From assembly GCA_016938675.1 (NCBI GenBank), contig JAFGUF010000025.1, positions 62,001-126,000 on the forward strand: a stretch of 64,000 bases of DNA. The letters run 5' to 3'. The position numbers and the translations under genes are program-made. Below the pieces are notes generated by a model that was not told the DNA's origin, ran no database searches, and worked only from the letters and a program-made list of their open reading frames with translations. Shown here piece after piece: positions 25,444-34,961 of this stretch (the stretch's first letter is position 1; the number at the start of each line of letters is the position of its first letter). Source of the DNA: Clostridia bacterium. Its GTDB lineage: Bacteria > Bacillota > Clostridia > Christensenellales > UMGS416.

Positions 25444-28071
25444 TTACTTCTTCGCCATTACTGCCGCATGTGCTGCTGCCAGGCGGGCAATCGGCACACG
25501 GAAAGGAGAACAGCTTACATAGTTCAATCCTATATTGTGGCAGAAGATAACTGAATCAGGGTCTCCGCCGTGCTCTCCGCATATTCCGAGCTTTAGATCC
25601 GGGCGTACACTTCTGCCCTTCTCTGCTGCTATCTGCATCAGCTGGCCAACGCCTGTCTGGTCAACGTGAGCAAACGGATCAGATTCAAATATTCCCTTAG
25701 CGTAGTAGTCTTCAAGGAATGAGCCTGCATCATCACGTGAAAATCCGAACGTCATCTGTGTTAGGTCGTTTGTTCCGAATGAGAAGAACTCTGCTTCTTT
25801 TGCGATTGCGTCTGCTGTAAGTGCTGCTCTTGGTATCTCTATCATTGTTCCAACGAGATACTTCAAATCGCTTCCGGCTTCTGCAATTATTTTATCTGCT
25901 GTTTCTGTTACTACTTTCTTTACATAGGAAAGTTCCTTTACTTCACCTACAAGCGGAATCATAATTTCAGGAACAATGTTCAGTCCTTTTTCCGCGTTTA
26001 CTTCCAATGCTGCTTCAATAACCGCTGTTGTCTGCATCTCAGCAATTTCAGGATATGTAACAGACAGGCGGCATCCGCGATGTCCAAGCATTGGGTTAAA
26101 TTCATGAAGTCCTTCGATTATGTGCTTTAGGTCCTCAAACTTCATCTTCATTTCTTTTGCTAGGTCTTTTATGTCCTTTTCATCGTGAGGAAGGAATTCG
26201 TGAAGCGGTGGATCCAAGAAACGAATAGTAACCGGACGTCCTTCCATTGCTTCGTATATTCCCTTGAAGTCAGCTTTCTGCATAGGAAGAAGCTTATTAA
26301 GGGCAGCTCTTCTCTGCTCTTCGTTTGATGATACTATCATCTCGCGCATTGCCGGAATTCTGTCTTCATCGAAAAACATGTGTTCTGTGCGGCAAAGGCC
26401 AATGCCCTCTGCACCGAATACAACAGCCTGCGCTGCATCCCTTGGAGTATCAGCATTTGTACGAACCTTAAGTGTACGGATTTCATCAGCCCATCCCATC
26501 AGCTTTGCAAAGTCACCTGTAACTTCAGCTTCAACTGTCTTTATGGCTTCTGCATATACGTCACCTGTTGAGCCGTTGAGAGAGATGTAATCTCCTTCTT
26601 TTATTGTACTTCCGCCCAAAGTGAAGAGTTTCTTTTCTTCATTAAGTTTTACATCGCCGCATCCTGCTACGCAGCATACGCCCATACCGCGGGCAACAAC
26701 TGCTGCGTGCGATGTCATTCCACCACGTGCAGTCAATATGCCTTCAGATGCATACATACCTTCGATATCCTCAGGTGAAGTCTCATGACGTACAAGAACA
26801 ACTTTTTCGCCCTTGTTCTTTGCCTTTACTGCATCCTCAGCTGTGAAGTATACTTTTCCGCAGGCAGCTCCCGGAGATGCCGGAAGACCTTTTCCGACTA
26901 CCTTTGCAGCCTTTAATGCCTTTATATCAAATTGCGGATGAAGCAGTGAATCCAATTGGCCCGGGCCAACCTTTAATATTGCTTCCTCTTTTGTAAGCAT
27001 CTTTTCATCAACCAAGTCAACTGCTATTTTCAATGCAGCTGCAGCTGTTCTTTTTCCGTTACGAGTCTGCAGCATATAAAGCTTGCCTTTTTCGATTGTG
27101 AACTCCATGTCCTGCATGTCACGATAGTGGTTTTCAAGCTTTTCAGCAATATCCATAAACTGATTATATATCTCTACATTTTCTGTCTGCAGCGCTGAAA
27201 TAGGCTGAGGTGTACGGATACCCGCAACTACGTCTTCGCCCTGTGCGTTCATCAGGTATTCGCCGTATATCAGCTTTTCGCCTGTGCTTGGGTTTCTTGT
27301 GAATGCAACGCCTGTGCCTGAATCATTACCCATGTTTCCAAATACCATAGCCTGAACATTAACTGCAGTACCCCATGAAGATGAGATATTGTTCATTCTG
27401 CGGTAAATTATTGCTCTTGGATTATCCCATGAATTAAAAACAGCCTTTATCGCTTTCATCAATTGGTCTTTCGGGTCCTGTGGGAAATCTACTCCCAATT
27501 TTGATTTGTATAAAGCCTTGAACCTTACAACCATTTCCTTCATGTCTTCTGCGTCAAGCTCTGTGTCATGCTCTACGCCTTTTTCTTCTTTCATAACGTC
27601 AATTATCTTTTCAAATTCCGGCTTTGGCAAGCCCATAACTACGTCTGAAAACATCTGGATGAATCTGCGATAGCTGTCATATGCAAATCTATCATTCTCG
27701 GTCAGCTTTGCAAGCCCCTGAACTGCTATATCATTAAGTCCAAGGTTCAAAACTGTGTCCATCATTCCCGGCATGGATACCCTTGCTCCTGAACGAACTG
27801 ATACTAGGAAAGGATTCTCTAAGTCACCCAACTTTTTGCCTACGATTTTCTCTGCTTTCTTCAGAGCATCCTCAATCTGCTCTAAAATGTCATCGGCAAT
27901 CTTTTTGCCGTCTTCATAGTAACGTGTGCATGCATCCGTGCTTACTGTAAAGCCCTGTGGAACCGGCAGTCCCAGAGATGTCATTTCTGCTAGGTTTGCC
28001 CCTTTTCCACCGAGGATGTCCTTCATGCTCGCGTCACCCTCGCTGAACATATAAACGTACTTTTTGCTCAT
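25444..28071 (-). CDS. ppdK: Pyruvate, phosphate dikinase
   Basis: 875 aa, full length. It interconverts pyruvate + ATP + Pi and PEP + AMP + PPi in anaerobic glycolysis or gluconeogenesis. N-terminal ATP-grasp domain (GGKGANLAEM, VSVRSGARVSMPGMMDTVLNLG), central phospho-His domain with GGMTSHAAVVARGMG, and C-terminal PEP/pyruvate barrel with EIPRAAL, FSFGTNDLTQM and the catalytic Cys in GICGEHGGDP. The insert and sequence are of the eubacterial/plant PPDK type rather than PEP synthase. SD GGAGG; ~150-nt leader from a TTGAAT-N17-TATAAT promoter. PEP is also a substrate for aroF nearby. Confidence 0.98.
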   Translation of the reverse strand: MSKKYVYMFSEGDASMKDILGGKGANLAEMTSLGLPVPQGFTVSTDACTRYYEDGKKIADDILEQIEDALKKAEKIVGKKLGDLENPFLVSVRSGARVSMPGMMDTVLNLGLNDIAVQGLAKLTENDRFAYDSYRRFIQMFSDVVMGLPKPEFEKIIDVMKEEKGVEHDTELDAEDMKEMVVRFKALYKSKLGVDFPQDPKDQLMKAIKAVFNSWDNPRAIIYRRMNNISSSWGTAVNVQAMVFGNMGNDSGTGVAFTRNPSTGEKLIYGEYLMNAQGEDVVAGIRTPQPISALQTENVEIYNQFMDIAEKLENHYRDMQDMEFTIEKGKLYMLQTRNGKRTAAAALKIAVDLVDEKMLTKEEAILKVGPGQLDSLLHPQFDIKALKAAKVVGKGLPASPGAACGKVYFTAEDAVKAKNKGEKVVLVRHETSPEDIEGMYASEGILTARGGMTSHAAVVARGMGVCCVAGCGDVKLNEEKKLFTLGGSTIKEGDYISLNGSTGDVYAEAIKTVEAEVTGDFAKLMGWADEIRTLKVRTNADTPRDAAQAVVFGAEGIGLCRTEHMFFDEDRIPAMREMIVSSNEEQRRAALNKLLPMQKADFKGIYEAMEGRPVTIRFLDPPLHEFLPHDEKDIKDLAKEMKMKFEDLKHIIEGLHEFNPMLGHRGCRLSVTYPEIAEMQTTAVIEAALEVNAEKGLNIVPEIMIPLVGEVKELSYVKKVVTETADKIIAEAGSDLKYLVGTMIEIPRAALTADAIAKEAEFFSFGTNDLTQMTFGFSRDDAGSFLEDYYAKGIFESDPFAHVDQTGVGQLMQIAAEKGRSVRPDLKLGICGEHGGDPDSVIFCHNIGLNYVSCSPFRVPIARLAAAHAAVMAKK

Positions 28072-28187
28072 TATCTTATTATGCCTCCTGAAATATTAAA
28101 TAGCCGCATAATTCACAGCACACGCTATTTTATAAAAAGCATGTACAATCAATAAATTATGTACTTCTATTACCAAATTATTTTAAA

Positions 28188-28255
28188 TTGTACAGTATAT
28201 ACTGATACCTGTACAAGCCACTAAACATTATATAACATCAACTTTGTTAATTCAA
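28188..28255 (-). promoter_or_regulatory. ppdK promoter with start-site inverted repeat
   Basis: Leftward TTGAAT (28250-28255), exact 17-bp spacer, TATAAT (28227-28232). Just inside the transcript is an 8-bp inverted repeat TTGTACAG-N13-CTGTACAA (28188-28216), and further TTGTACA-like words follow at ~28155-28160 in the leader. It may be an operator or a 5'-end mRNA hairpin. The rest of 28072-28342 has no gene. Confidence 0.55.
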
Positions 28256-28342
28256 CACTTTATTTCCCTCAACTGCCTTGTTTCAGAGGGTTTACGCTCT
28301 TTGAAAGTGTCTGTTTTTTTGTGCACTGCTGTTTGTTATGTG

Positions 28343-29155
28343 CTAATCCGCTAATGATATTACGCCTACTGAAAGCCCGCAGCGCCCGCCGGTTTTCCTA
28401 TGCGAAAAGAATTCCTCACTGTTGCAGCAGGAGCACAAATTAGCAAATGCTATATTCTCCTCTTTTACTCCTGCTTTCATAAGCTGCGTTTTTAGCGCAT
28501 TTACTAGGTTAACATGGGGCTTTTCGTAGCTATATGATACTGTGCTGTCTTCTTTAGCGAATACTTCCTCGAATTTCTCCGATACTTCGCTTCCCACCTC
28601 GAAGCAGCATTCCATTATAGTTGGCGATACTGCACAAAGCAAATCTTCGGGTTTTGTTCCGTATACTTCGCTCATTTTTTTCGCGGTCTTTGCGGCTATG
28701 TTCATAACCGTGCTTCTCCAGCCGCTGTGGGCGAGGCCAATCGCGTTGTTTTTCGGGTCATAGAAGTATACTATAGCGCAGTCAGCGGAGTGCTTTACCA
28801 GAGTAACGCCTTTTTGATTGGTTATCAAAGCGTCTGCCTTTACTAAATCGGGAATTACTCCATAGCCTATTCCAAAGTTATTTTCATCAACTATATGCAC
28901 ATTGTCTTCATGTATCTGATATGAAAAGGCAAATTTCTCTGGGTTCGCTTCAAGTACGCCTGCAAGTCTCATATAGTTTTCATATACGTTTTCTCCAGCG
29001 TCGCCTCTGGTGTAGGACATGTTCATTGTCGCTAGGTGCCCCTCGCTGACTCCGCCATGCCTTGTCGTAAATGCTGTCTTAACTTTGCCGTTATTAAATA
29101 AAGGAATGGTGTAATATTCTACTCCATTCCTTGTTTTCTTTATAAAATCTTCCAT
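28343..29155 (-). CDS. pgeF: Peptidoglycan editing factor / multicopper-type purine nucleoside-like protein (YfiH/YlmD, DUF152)
   Basis: 270 aa. Signature elements: TTRHGGVSEG, the zinc/active-site region HSADCAIVYF, and GLAHSGWRSTVMNIAAKT, with SCCNSEEFFSHRKTGGRCG at the end. Family members hydrolyse or release misincorporated residues from peptidoglycan precursors and show purine nucleoside phosphorylase-type activity. 19 bp downstream of nrdR, probably one transcript. Confidence 0.92.
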   Translation of the reverse strand: MEDFIKKTRNGVEYYTIPLFNNGKVKTAFTTRHGGVSEGHLATMNMSYTRGDAGENVYENYMRLAGVLEANPEKFAFSYQIHEDNVHIVDENNFGIGYGVIPDLVKADALITNQKGVTLVKHSADCAIVYFYDPKNNAIGLAHSGWRSTVMNIAAKTAKKMSEVYGTKPEDLLCAVSPTIMECCFEVGSEVSEKFEEVFAKEDSTVSYSYEKPHVNLVNALKTQLMKAGVKEENIAFANLCSCCNSEEFFSHRKTGGRCGLSVGVISLAD

Positions 29156-29174
29156 TTGAATTCTTTCTCACTAA

Positions 29175-29627
29175 TTATGATTTTTTCAATTTATTAAGCT
29201 CTTCCTGGAACGAGCTGATATCCTGAAAATCCTTATATACAGAAGCAAATCGAACATAGGCCACCTGGTCTACTCCCTTTAGTAGCTCTACGACCTTTTC
29301 GCCGATTTCTTTGCTGGATATTTCCTGATGCAGTGAATTATATACCCACTTTTCAACTGAAGAAACTATTTCATTTATTGCGTTTACACTTACCGGCCTT
29401 TTTTCGCATGCCTTTATAATACCTGTGCGGATTTTGTCAGGGTCAAACGATTCCCTCCTGTCATTGCTTTTTATAACAAGGACAGTGGGCTGCTCTACTT
29501 TCTCGTAGGTTGTGAATCTTTTTCCGCACTGTATGCATTCCCTGCGCCTTCTGATTGCGCTGTTATCCTCAGTAGGCCTGGAATCTGTCACTTTGCTTTC
29601 GGTGCAGTTGCAGTATACGCACTTCAT
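29175..29627 (-). CDS. nrdR: Transcriptional repressor NrdR
   Basis: 150 aa, standard length. N-terminal zinc ribbon with two Cys pairs (CVYCNC and CIQCGKRF), including the canonical VTDSRP and RRRREC, then an ATP-cone domain beginning LVIKSNDRRESFD. NrdR senses dATP/ATP and represses ribonucleotide reductase genes. SD GGAGG before ATG. No nrd genes are in the window. Confidence 0.97.
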   Translation of the reverse strand: MKCVYCNCTESKVTDSRPTEDNSAIRRRRECIQCGKRFTTYEKVEQPTVLVIKSNDRRESFDPDKIRTGIIKACEKRPVSVNAINEIVSSVEKWVYNSLHQEISSKEIGEKVVELLKGVDQVAYVRFASVYKDFQDISSFQEELNKLKKS

Positions 29628-29694
29628 TTATATGCCTCCAGTTCTATAACAATATACCACAAAACATTATGAATGGCAACGTTTATTAACACAG

Positions 29695-29738
29695 TTATCA
29701 ACAGGTTAATGGCATTTGTTAATAATTCCGGTGGATAA
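29695..29738. other. Two inverted DnaA-box-like sequences after the aro operon
   Basis: TTATCAACA at 29695-29703 and TTATCCACC (minus strand) at 29730-29738, each 8/9 to TTATCCACA, in the 112-bp gap between nrdR and aroQ. A third TTATCAACA (29747-29755) falls inside the aroQ end. Confidence 0.35.
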
Positions 29739-29739
29739 C

Positions 29740-30171
29740 TTAAATTTTATCAACAATTGCCCTTAGTCCGAGTTCATAACTCAAAAAACCAAACCCGGAG
29801 ATTATGCCTATGCCTGCACCCGCTGTCACGGAGACTGCGCGGAATTCTTCCCTTGCATGTATGTTGGATATGTGAACTTCAACATAGGGAAGCCTCTGGG
29901 ACTTTATGGCGTCATGCAAAGCGTAGCTATAGTGAGTGTATGCACCAAGGTTTGCGACTATTCCATCATACGAATCATCGCCGGCATCCTGTATTAGGTC
30001 AATCAGTTTGCTTTCGGAATTCGACTGGCAGAAATCCACCTCTACACCCAGTTCTTCAGCACATTTCTTTATATATTCTACTAAATCGTAATATGTTTTA
30101 GTCCCGTATATTTCCGGCTCTCTCTTGCCCAGCATATTTAAATTAGGACCGTTAAGAATTAATATCTTCAT
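29740..30171 (-). CDS. aroQ: 3-dehydroquinate dehydratase, type II
   Basis: 143 aa. It converts 3-dehydroquinate to 3-dehydroshikimate. Start ILNGPNLNMLGKREPEIYG contains the catalytic Asn/Arg/Tyr lid region, EVHISNIHAREEFR carries the catalytic His, and GFGFLSYELGLRAI ends the protein. Last gene of the aro operon; overlaps aroK by 20 bp with a GGAGA ribosome site inside aroK. Confidence 0.97.
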   Translation of the reverse strand: MKILILNGPNLNMLGKREPEIYGTKTYYDLVEYIKKCAEELGVEVDFCQSNSESKLIDLIQDAGDDSYDGIVANLGAYTHYSYALHDAIKSQRLPYVEVHISNIHAREEFRAVSVTAGAGIGIISGFGFLSYELGLRAIVDKI

Positions 30172-30670
30172 CTTCAGTCTCCTTGTATTTTTGTATTATT
30201 TCATCACATACTTTATATATGGACGAATTATTATCTACAATATAATCAGCATACTTTTCATATAATTTTACTCTTTTTAAATAGAGTTTATCAAGAGAAT
30301 TATCATTTTTAAGGAGTGGCCTTTTATTCTTATCCTTCTGAAGGGATTTCTTTATGCTCTCTAGGCTGCGCTTAACAAAAAAAACTACAGCGTTATCCGA
30401 AAGGTAATTCATATTTTCAGCAACCGTCACCACGCCGCCGCCAGTTGATATAACGGCCTTTTCATATGAGGCTGCTTCCTTAACGGCCATGGTTTCCACA
30501 CACCGAAAGCTCTTCTCGCCGCTTTCAAACAGCTCCTCTATTGTCATGCCGTAGCTTTCTGTTATCTCGTCCGTATCAAGAAATGTATATCCCAGTTTTT
30601 TTGCAAGAATTTCTCCTATGCTGGTTTTGCCGCATCCTGACATTCCTATCAATACAATATTTTTAGCCAT
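30152..30670 (-). CDS. aroK: Shikimate kinase
   Basis: 172 aa. P-loop GMSGCGKTSIGEILAKKLG, the shikimate-binding FLDTDEI and the GGGVV strand (STGGGVVT) are all in place, plus the lid region with KRPLL. Phosphorylates shikimate at the 3-hydroxyl. Its ATG overlaps the aroE TAA by 1 bp. Confidence 0.96.
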   Translation of the reverse strand: MAKNIVLIGMSGCGKTSIGEILAKKLGYTFLDTDEITESYGMTIEELFESGEKSFRCVETMAVKEAASYEKAVISTGGGVVTVAENMNYLSDNAVVFFVKRSLESIKKSLQKDKNKRPLLKNDNSLDKLYLKRVKLYEKYADYIVDNNSSIYKVCDEIIQKYKETEDEDINS

Positions 30671-31455
30671 TACTTACCGCCCGATATGTCATTATATATT
30701 TTCTGCGCTGTGCCTGCATCTATCTTTACGGAATTAAATATTTCCTGTGCTTTCACTGCCTGGGCAATAAGCATATACATGCCGTTAACTGCCTTTTTAC
30801 CTGCACCTTTTGCATAGCCTAAAAGCTTTGTCTCCATTGGATTATAAATAAGGTCTACAACAGCCTCCGCATTGCCTATAGCTTCCTTTTCTATGGGTGA
30901 GCTGTCTGTGTTCGGGCTCATCCCCAGGGGTGTAGCGTTAATTATTATTTGATACTTATGATTTTTATCGATTTCTTTATAGGCCTTCTGTGAACTATTT
31001 GGCGTTCTGCTGAACAAATCTACACTGGATGCACCCATGCTTTCCAACACAAATTTAACAGCCTTGGATGCACCGCCTGTACCTAATATAGCGGCATTTT
31101 TGCCCTTTACCTGTATATTATTATTTTCTAATGTTTTTTTGAATCCTAAGCTGTCTGTATTGAAGCCTACGAGCTTATCACCTTTCATGCAGATAGTGTT
31201 AACTGCGCCTATATATTCAGCTTCTTCCGACAAGCCATCTAAATATTTTATGACCTCACTCTTATAGGGTATGGTGACGCTGAGCCCTTTTATCTTTCCG
31301 GATCTTACATCATTCATGAATTTTCCCAAGTCTTCTTTTTTAACGGGGAAAAGTTTGTATTCACCCTCAATTCCCGAGTACTTAAATATTTTTTTGTGTA
31401 TCTCTGGTGACATTGAATGTCCCAGCTTTTCGCCCAATAATCCGTATATATTCAT
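30670..31455 (-). CDS. aroE: Shikimate dehydrogenase
   Basis: 261 aa from ATG 31455; an in-frame ATG at 31473 lies inside pheA, but the family starts at YGLLGEKLGHSMSP, and AAAGGA sits 9 nt upstream of 31455. Substrate residues GHSMSPEIH and VTIPYK (catalytic Lys) are present, and GTGGASKAVKF is the dinucleotide loop; SRTP follows, which suits NADP. Reduces 3-dehydroshikimate. 1-bp gap after pheA. Confidence 0.96.
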   Translation of the reverse strand: MNIYGLLGEKLGHSMSPEIHKKIFKYSGIEGEYKLFPVKKEDLGKFMNDVRSGKIKGLSVTIPYKSEVIKYLDGLSEEAEYIGAVNTICMKGDKLVGFNTDSLGFKKTLENNNIQVKGKNAAILGTGGASKAVKFVLESMGASSVDLFSRTPNSSQKAYKEIDKNHKYQIIINATPLGMSPNTDSSPIEKEAIGNAEAVVDLIYNPMETKLLGYAKGAGKKAVNGMYMLIAQAVKAQEIFNSVKIDAGTAQKIYNDISGGK

Positions 31456-31456
31456 T

Positions 31457-32587
31457 TTATTCAATCCTTTCATATGCTCTGTAGCAGCCTAGTACCTTAA
31501 TATCAAGGCATGTTTTCTTCGCTTCTTCAATGGCCTTTGCCACATTTTCATCAGCCAGGTTCCCGCTGAAATCCAAATGAAAATTATATTCCCAAGGATT
31601 ATTCGCTATCGGCCTGGATACTATTTTTAATAAATTTACACTGTTATCTGCAAATATCGAAATCAGCTCATGCAATGAACCAGCTCTATGGTTAAGCGTA
31701 GCCACTATACTAATTTTATTTGCGCCTACAAGCATATATTCATCTTTTGCTACTATAGCAAACTTTGTATAGTTGTTTTTATTTGTCTGTATATCCTCTT
31801 TTATCACATTCAAACCATACAATTTTGCGCAAGTGCCTGATGCTATAGCGCCGGTTTCTTTGTTCTTCTCCTCTACAGCCATTTTTGCTCCGTGGGCGGT
31901 GGATTCCACAATATGTCCGAATATTTTATGCTTCTCCAGATACTCGCCGCACTGCTTTATGGCCTGATAATGGGAATATACTTTCTTTATGTCGGTTTCT
32001 TTTGCTCCTTCAATGCCCAGAAGGTTATGCCTTATTTTCAGTATATACTCATCTATAATCCACACGCTTTTTTGCGCCAGTATGTCAATAGAGGCGTCAA
32101 CATTACCTGAAGATGTATTCTCTACCGGAAGAACAGCATAGTCAATTTCTTCATTTATGACGGCATCAACCATTGATTCAAAGCTTTCAAATGGGGTAAG
32201 AATTGCTCCTTCAAAATATTCAGAAGCTGCCTGATAACTGAATGAACCTTCAATCCCCAAATATCCGGTTTTAGGATTCTTTATAAGCTCAGCGGAATAT
32301 ACCTTTTGTGAATCGTAGTGTTCCTTTATAAGAGTGGTCTGATATCGCCTGCTTATTCCCATTATAGTTGAGTAAAGAGATGGGATGTATGATTTAAGTA
32401 TGGGATTGTCGACTTTTTTTGCCGCATTGTCTATCACATTTTTTTCACGGGTAACATCCAGCACTTCCATTTTGTGCTCTATCTTATATTTCGTGACTTC
32501 ATCGACTATTTTCATTCTCTTCTGAAAGAATTTAATAATCTTGGAGTCGACTCTGTCAATCTGCCTTCTTATCTTCTTTAAATCCAC
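31457..32587 (-). CDS. pheA: Bifunctional chorismate mutase / prephenate dehydratase
   Basis: 376 aa P-protein. N-terminal AroQ-type chorismate mutase (~1-90: IRRQIDRVDSKIIKFFQKRM, with the VTREK segment), then prephenate dehydratase (GYLGIEGSFSYQAA at ~105; ENTSSGNVDASIDIL; a TNKNNYTKFAI T-x-F-like motif) and a C-terminal ACT domain with ESRP-like SRPIANNPWEYNFHLDF for phenylalanine feedback. It commits chorismate to phenylpyruvate. GTG start with GGGAG 7 nt upstream. No tyrA is in the operon although the operon leader reads Tyr codons as well as Phe. Confidence 0.96.
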   Translation of the reverse strand: MDLKKIRRQIDRVDSKIIKFFQKRMKIVDEVTKYKIEHKMEVLDVTREKNVIDNAAKKVDNPILKSYIPSLYSTIMGISRRYQTTLIKEHYDSQKVYSAELIKNPKTGYLGIEGSFSYQAASEYFEGAILTPFESFESMVDAVINEEIDYAVLPVENTSSGNVDASIDILAQKSVWIIDEYILKIRHNLLGIEGAKETDIKKVYSHYQAIKQCGEYLEKHKIFGHIVESTAHGAKMAVEEKNKETGAIASGTCAKLYGLNVIKEDIQTNKNNYTKFAIVAKDEYMLVGANKISIVATLNHRAGSLHELISIFADNSVNLLKIVSRPIANNPWEYNFHLDFSGNLADENVAKAIEEAKKTCLDIKVLGCYRAYERIE

Positions 32588-32603
32588 TTTTATGCTCCCG
32601 GTA

Positions 32604-33686
32604 TTATATTTCTGCCTGGCTTAAATATGTATCCAGTACTGCCAATGCAACTGCAGCCTTAGCAACGGGAATAGCCCTAGGTACTATGCATGGGTCGTGC
32701 CTGCCCTTTATCTCCAGTTCCGCATTCTCCATTAGGTCAATATCAACGGAGTTTTGCTTCGCGGAAATAGATGGCGTCGGCTTAATGGCGCATCTTGCAA
32801 AAACAGGCATGCCATTTGATATGCCTCCTAATATTCCACCATTATTATTTGTCTTTGTTACTATTTTGCCTTCTTTAATTTCGTATTCATCGTTCGCTTC
32901 GCTGCCCTTTTTATCAGCGATATCAAACCCTGCTCCAAACTCCACACCCTTAACCGCAGGTATAGCAAAAAGGATGGATGCTATATTGCTCTCGAGGTTA
33001 TCAAATATCGGCGAACCTATCCCTGCTGGGAGCGAATTAACTGCTATCTCTATTACGCCGCCTGCGGAGTCCTTGTTCTCTCTGCACTGCATAATATGAT
33101 TTATCATTTGCTCTTTTTTAATTTCTGAAACCGTAGGGAAATTGCTGTCTGCAATCTGCGCTGAAGTGAATTCTCTGCAGTAATTTATTTCGTCATCAGC
33201 TATGCCGCCTATTGAATATATCCTCGCCTCTATTGATATGCCCTTTTCAGCTAATATCTGCATAGCGACAGCGCCGGCAAACACAAGCGGCGAGGTAAGC
33301 CTTCCGGAAAAATGCCCTCCTCCAGAAACTATATTATGCCCTTTATACCTTATGTGGCCAGTATAGTCTGCATGTGAAGGACGAATTATATTTTTGGTTT
33401 TTTCATAATCAGAGCTTTTTGTGTTATTTGAATATATTAATCCCGTCAATGGAGTACCTGCTGTGTATCCTTTATTCATGCCGGATATTATATCCACCTT
33501 GTCATCCTCTTTTCGCGGAGTTGACCACGGAGTTCTTCCTGGGGCTCGCTGCTTCATTAAGGATTCAATTTTATCCATGTCTAATAATAGTCCGCTGGGA
33601 AGGCCGTCTATTGTAACTCCTATGGCTTTCCCGTGGGATTCCCCGAATATGCTTATTCTGATGTTTTTCCCCCAAATACTGCTCAT
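32604..33686 (-). CDS. aroC: Chorismate synthase
   Basis: 360 aa. FGESHGKAIGVTIDGLPSG at the N-terminus, RAPGRTPWSTPRKEDD, SGGHFSGRLT and the C-terminal GRHDPCIVPRAIPVAKA are the family signatures. It uses reduced FMN to convert EPSP to chorismate. ATGA overlap (4 bp) with aroA; strong GGAGG site. Confidence 0.98.
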   Translation of the reverse strand: MSSIWGKNIRISIFGESHGKAIGVTIDGLPSGLLLDMDKIESLMKQRAPGRTPWSTPRKEDDKVDIISGMNKGYTAGTPLTGLIYSNNTKSSDYEKTKNIIRPSHADYTGHIRYKGHNIVSGGGHFSGRLTSPLVFAGAVAMQILAEKGISIEARIYSIGGIADDEINYCREFTSAQIADSNFPTVSEIKKEQMINHIMQCRENKDSAGGVIEIAVNSLPAGIGSPIFDNLESNIASILFAIPAVKGVEFGAGFDIADKKGSEANDEYEIKEGKIVTKTNNNGGILGGISNGMPVFARCAIKPTPSISAKQNSVDIDLMENAELEIKGRHDPCIVPRAIPVAKAAVALAVLDTYLSQAEI

Positions 33687-34951
33687 ATTTTTCCTCCAAG
33701 GCTTTCAAAGTCTCTCCAGAAATCAGGGTAAGATTTTGCTACGCATTCATGTCCGTCTATTTCAACCGGATTTCTGCAGAAAGCCGACAGCGCCCCTGCC
33801 ATCATCCCAATCCTATGGTCATTATAGCATGAAATACTTCCACCCGAAAGACTGCTCCTGCCTTTTATAATCATTCCGTCATCTGTGGCTATTGCGCTAC
33901 CGCCCAAGTTGTTTATCACTGCTGCTATGCTCTGTATTCTGTCTGATTCCTTTATCTTCAGCCTCTCTCCTCCAGTAATCCTGCTTTCCCCCTCAGCTAT
34001 AGCCATGGCAGCCGCAATTACCGGAGCCAAGTCAGGGCATTGGGACACATCTATCTGGGCGCGATGTAATGTAGCTTTCTCAGATATCAGCATTGCACCA
34101 TCCCAGTAAATACTAGCTCCCATTGAATTCAGTATATCAACAATGATCTTGTCACCCTGTTTTGAATTCCTATCAAGACCGGATATCTCTATCTTCCCTT
34201 TTGCCCCTGAAAGCAGCCAGAACCCAGCGTGAGACCAGTCGCCCATCACTGCAAAATCCCTAGCCTTGTAACCTCCGCCGTTTACGGTATATGTTTTGAA
34301 GTATTCATCATACTCAGAGAGCACTCCGAATTTATTCATTATATCCTGCGTAATGTCAATATACGGCTTTGATTCAAGTTTGTTTAGTATTTTAATATGA
34401 GTTTCTGCTTCTCTGTTTCCCGCCGCTAGCATAAGGCCGGTAATAAACTGAGAACTTACATCTCCGGATGTTTCATACTCATCCGCATCTAGTATGCCTT
34501 CTGTTTCAAGCGGAAGGAAATTGTCGCCATGATGATATGTAATGTTATTCTTTTCGAAAATCTTAAAATAGTCATCCAGAGACCTTTCCGGAAGCCTCCC
34601 GCTGCCTGTAAAACGGGCTTTCTTGAAAAATGATAGCACAATCGGAATCATAAATCTTAGTGTAGAGCCGGACTCATTGCTGTCAATCAATACTTCATCA
34701 AATGGTTTCTTAACAAACCTATCAATTATTAGAGTTACCTGCCCGCCTTCTGTGGCGTTTTCCCCTTTAATATCCGCACCCATATGAGTAAGCACATTTA
34801 TAGTCGCAGCAATGTCCTTGGACATTGTTACATTTGATACGATGGACTTGCCTTCCGCAAAGCTAGCACATATCAAAGCCCTGTGTGCTTCACTTTTTGA
34901 TGAAGGCATTTCAACTTTCCCGCTTAATGTGGCAGGTTGTATCTTAATCAC
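33683..34951 (-). CDS. aroA: 3-phosphoshikimate 1-carboxyvinyltransferase (EPSP synthase)
   Basis: 422 aa from GTG 34951. This start is preferred over the upstream ATG at 34987 because AGGAGG stands 6 nt before it and the protein then begins IKIQPATLSGKVEMPSSKSEAHRAL as the family does. Other motifs: NESGSTLRFMIPI, FTGSGRLPERSLDDY, TSGDVSSQF, and LKIKESDRI with NDHRIGM at the end. Note SGSTLRF and Q-F (class not assigned for glyphosate tolerance). The SD overlaps the aroB stop codon (TAGGAGG), which couples the two genes. Confidence 0.97.
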   Translation of the reverse strand: MIKIQPATLSGKVEMPSSKSEAHRALICASFAEGKSIVSNVTMSKDIAATINVLTHMGADIKGENATEGGQVTLIIDRFVKKPFDEVLIDSNESGSTLRFMIPIVLSFFKKARFTGSGRLPERSLDDYFKIFEKNNITYHHGDNFLPLETEGILDADEYETSGDVSSQFITGLMLAAGNREAETHIKILNKLESKPYIDITQDIMNKFGVLSEYDEYFKTYTVNGGGYKARDFAVMGDWSHAGFWLLSGAKGKIEISGLDRNSKQGDKIIVDILNSMGASIYWDGAMLISEKATLHRAQIDVSQCPDLAPVIAAAMAIAEGESRITGGERLKIKESDRIQSIAAVINNLGGSAIATDDGMIIKGRSSLSGGSISCYNDHRIGMMAGALSAFCRNPVEIDGHECVAKSYPDFWRDFESLGGKI

Positions 34952-34961
34952 ATTGCTCCTC

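Noticed and set aside
29640-29760. Replication origin from clustered DnaA-like boxes
   Set aside because: Only three imperfect boxes, no DNA-unwinding element or dnaA/dnaN neighbours.
33421-33870. 149-codon plus-strand frame opposite aroC and aroA
   Set aside because: Spans two well-supported genes on the other strand and has no family features.
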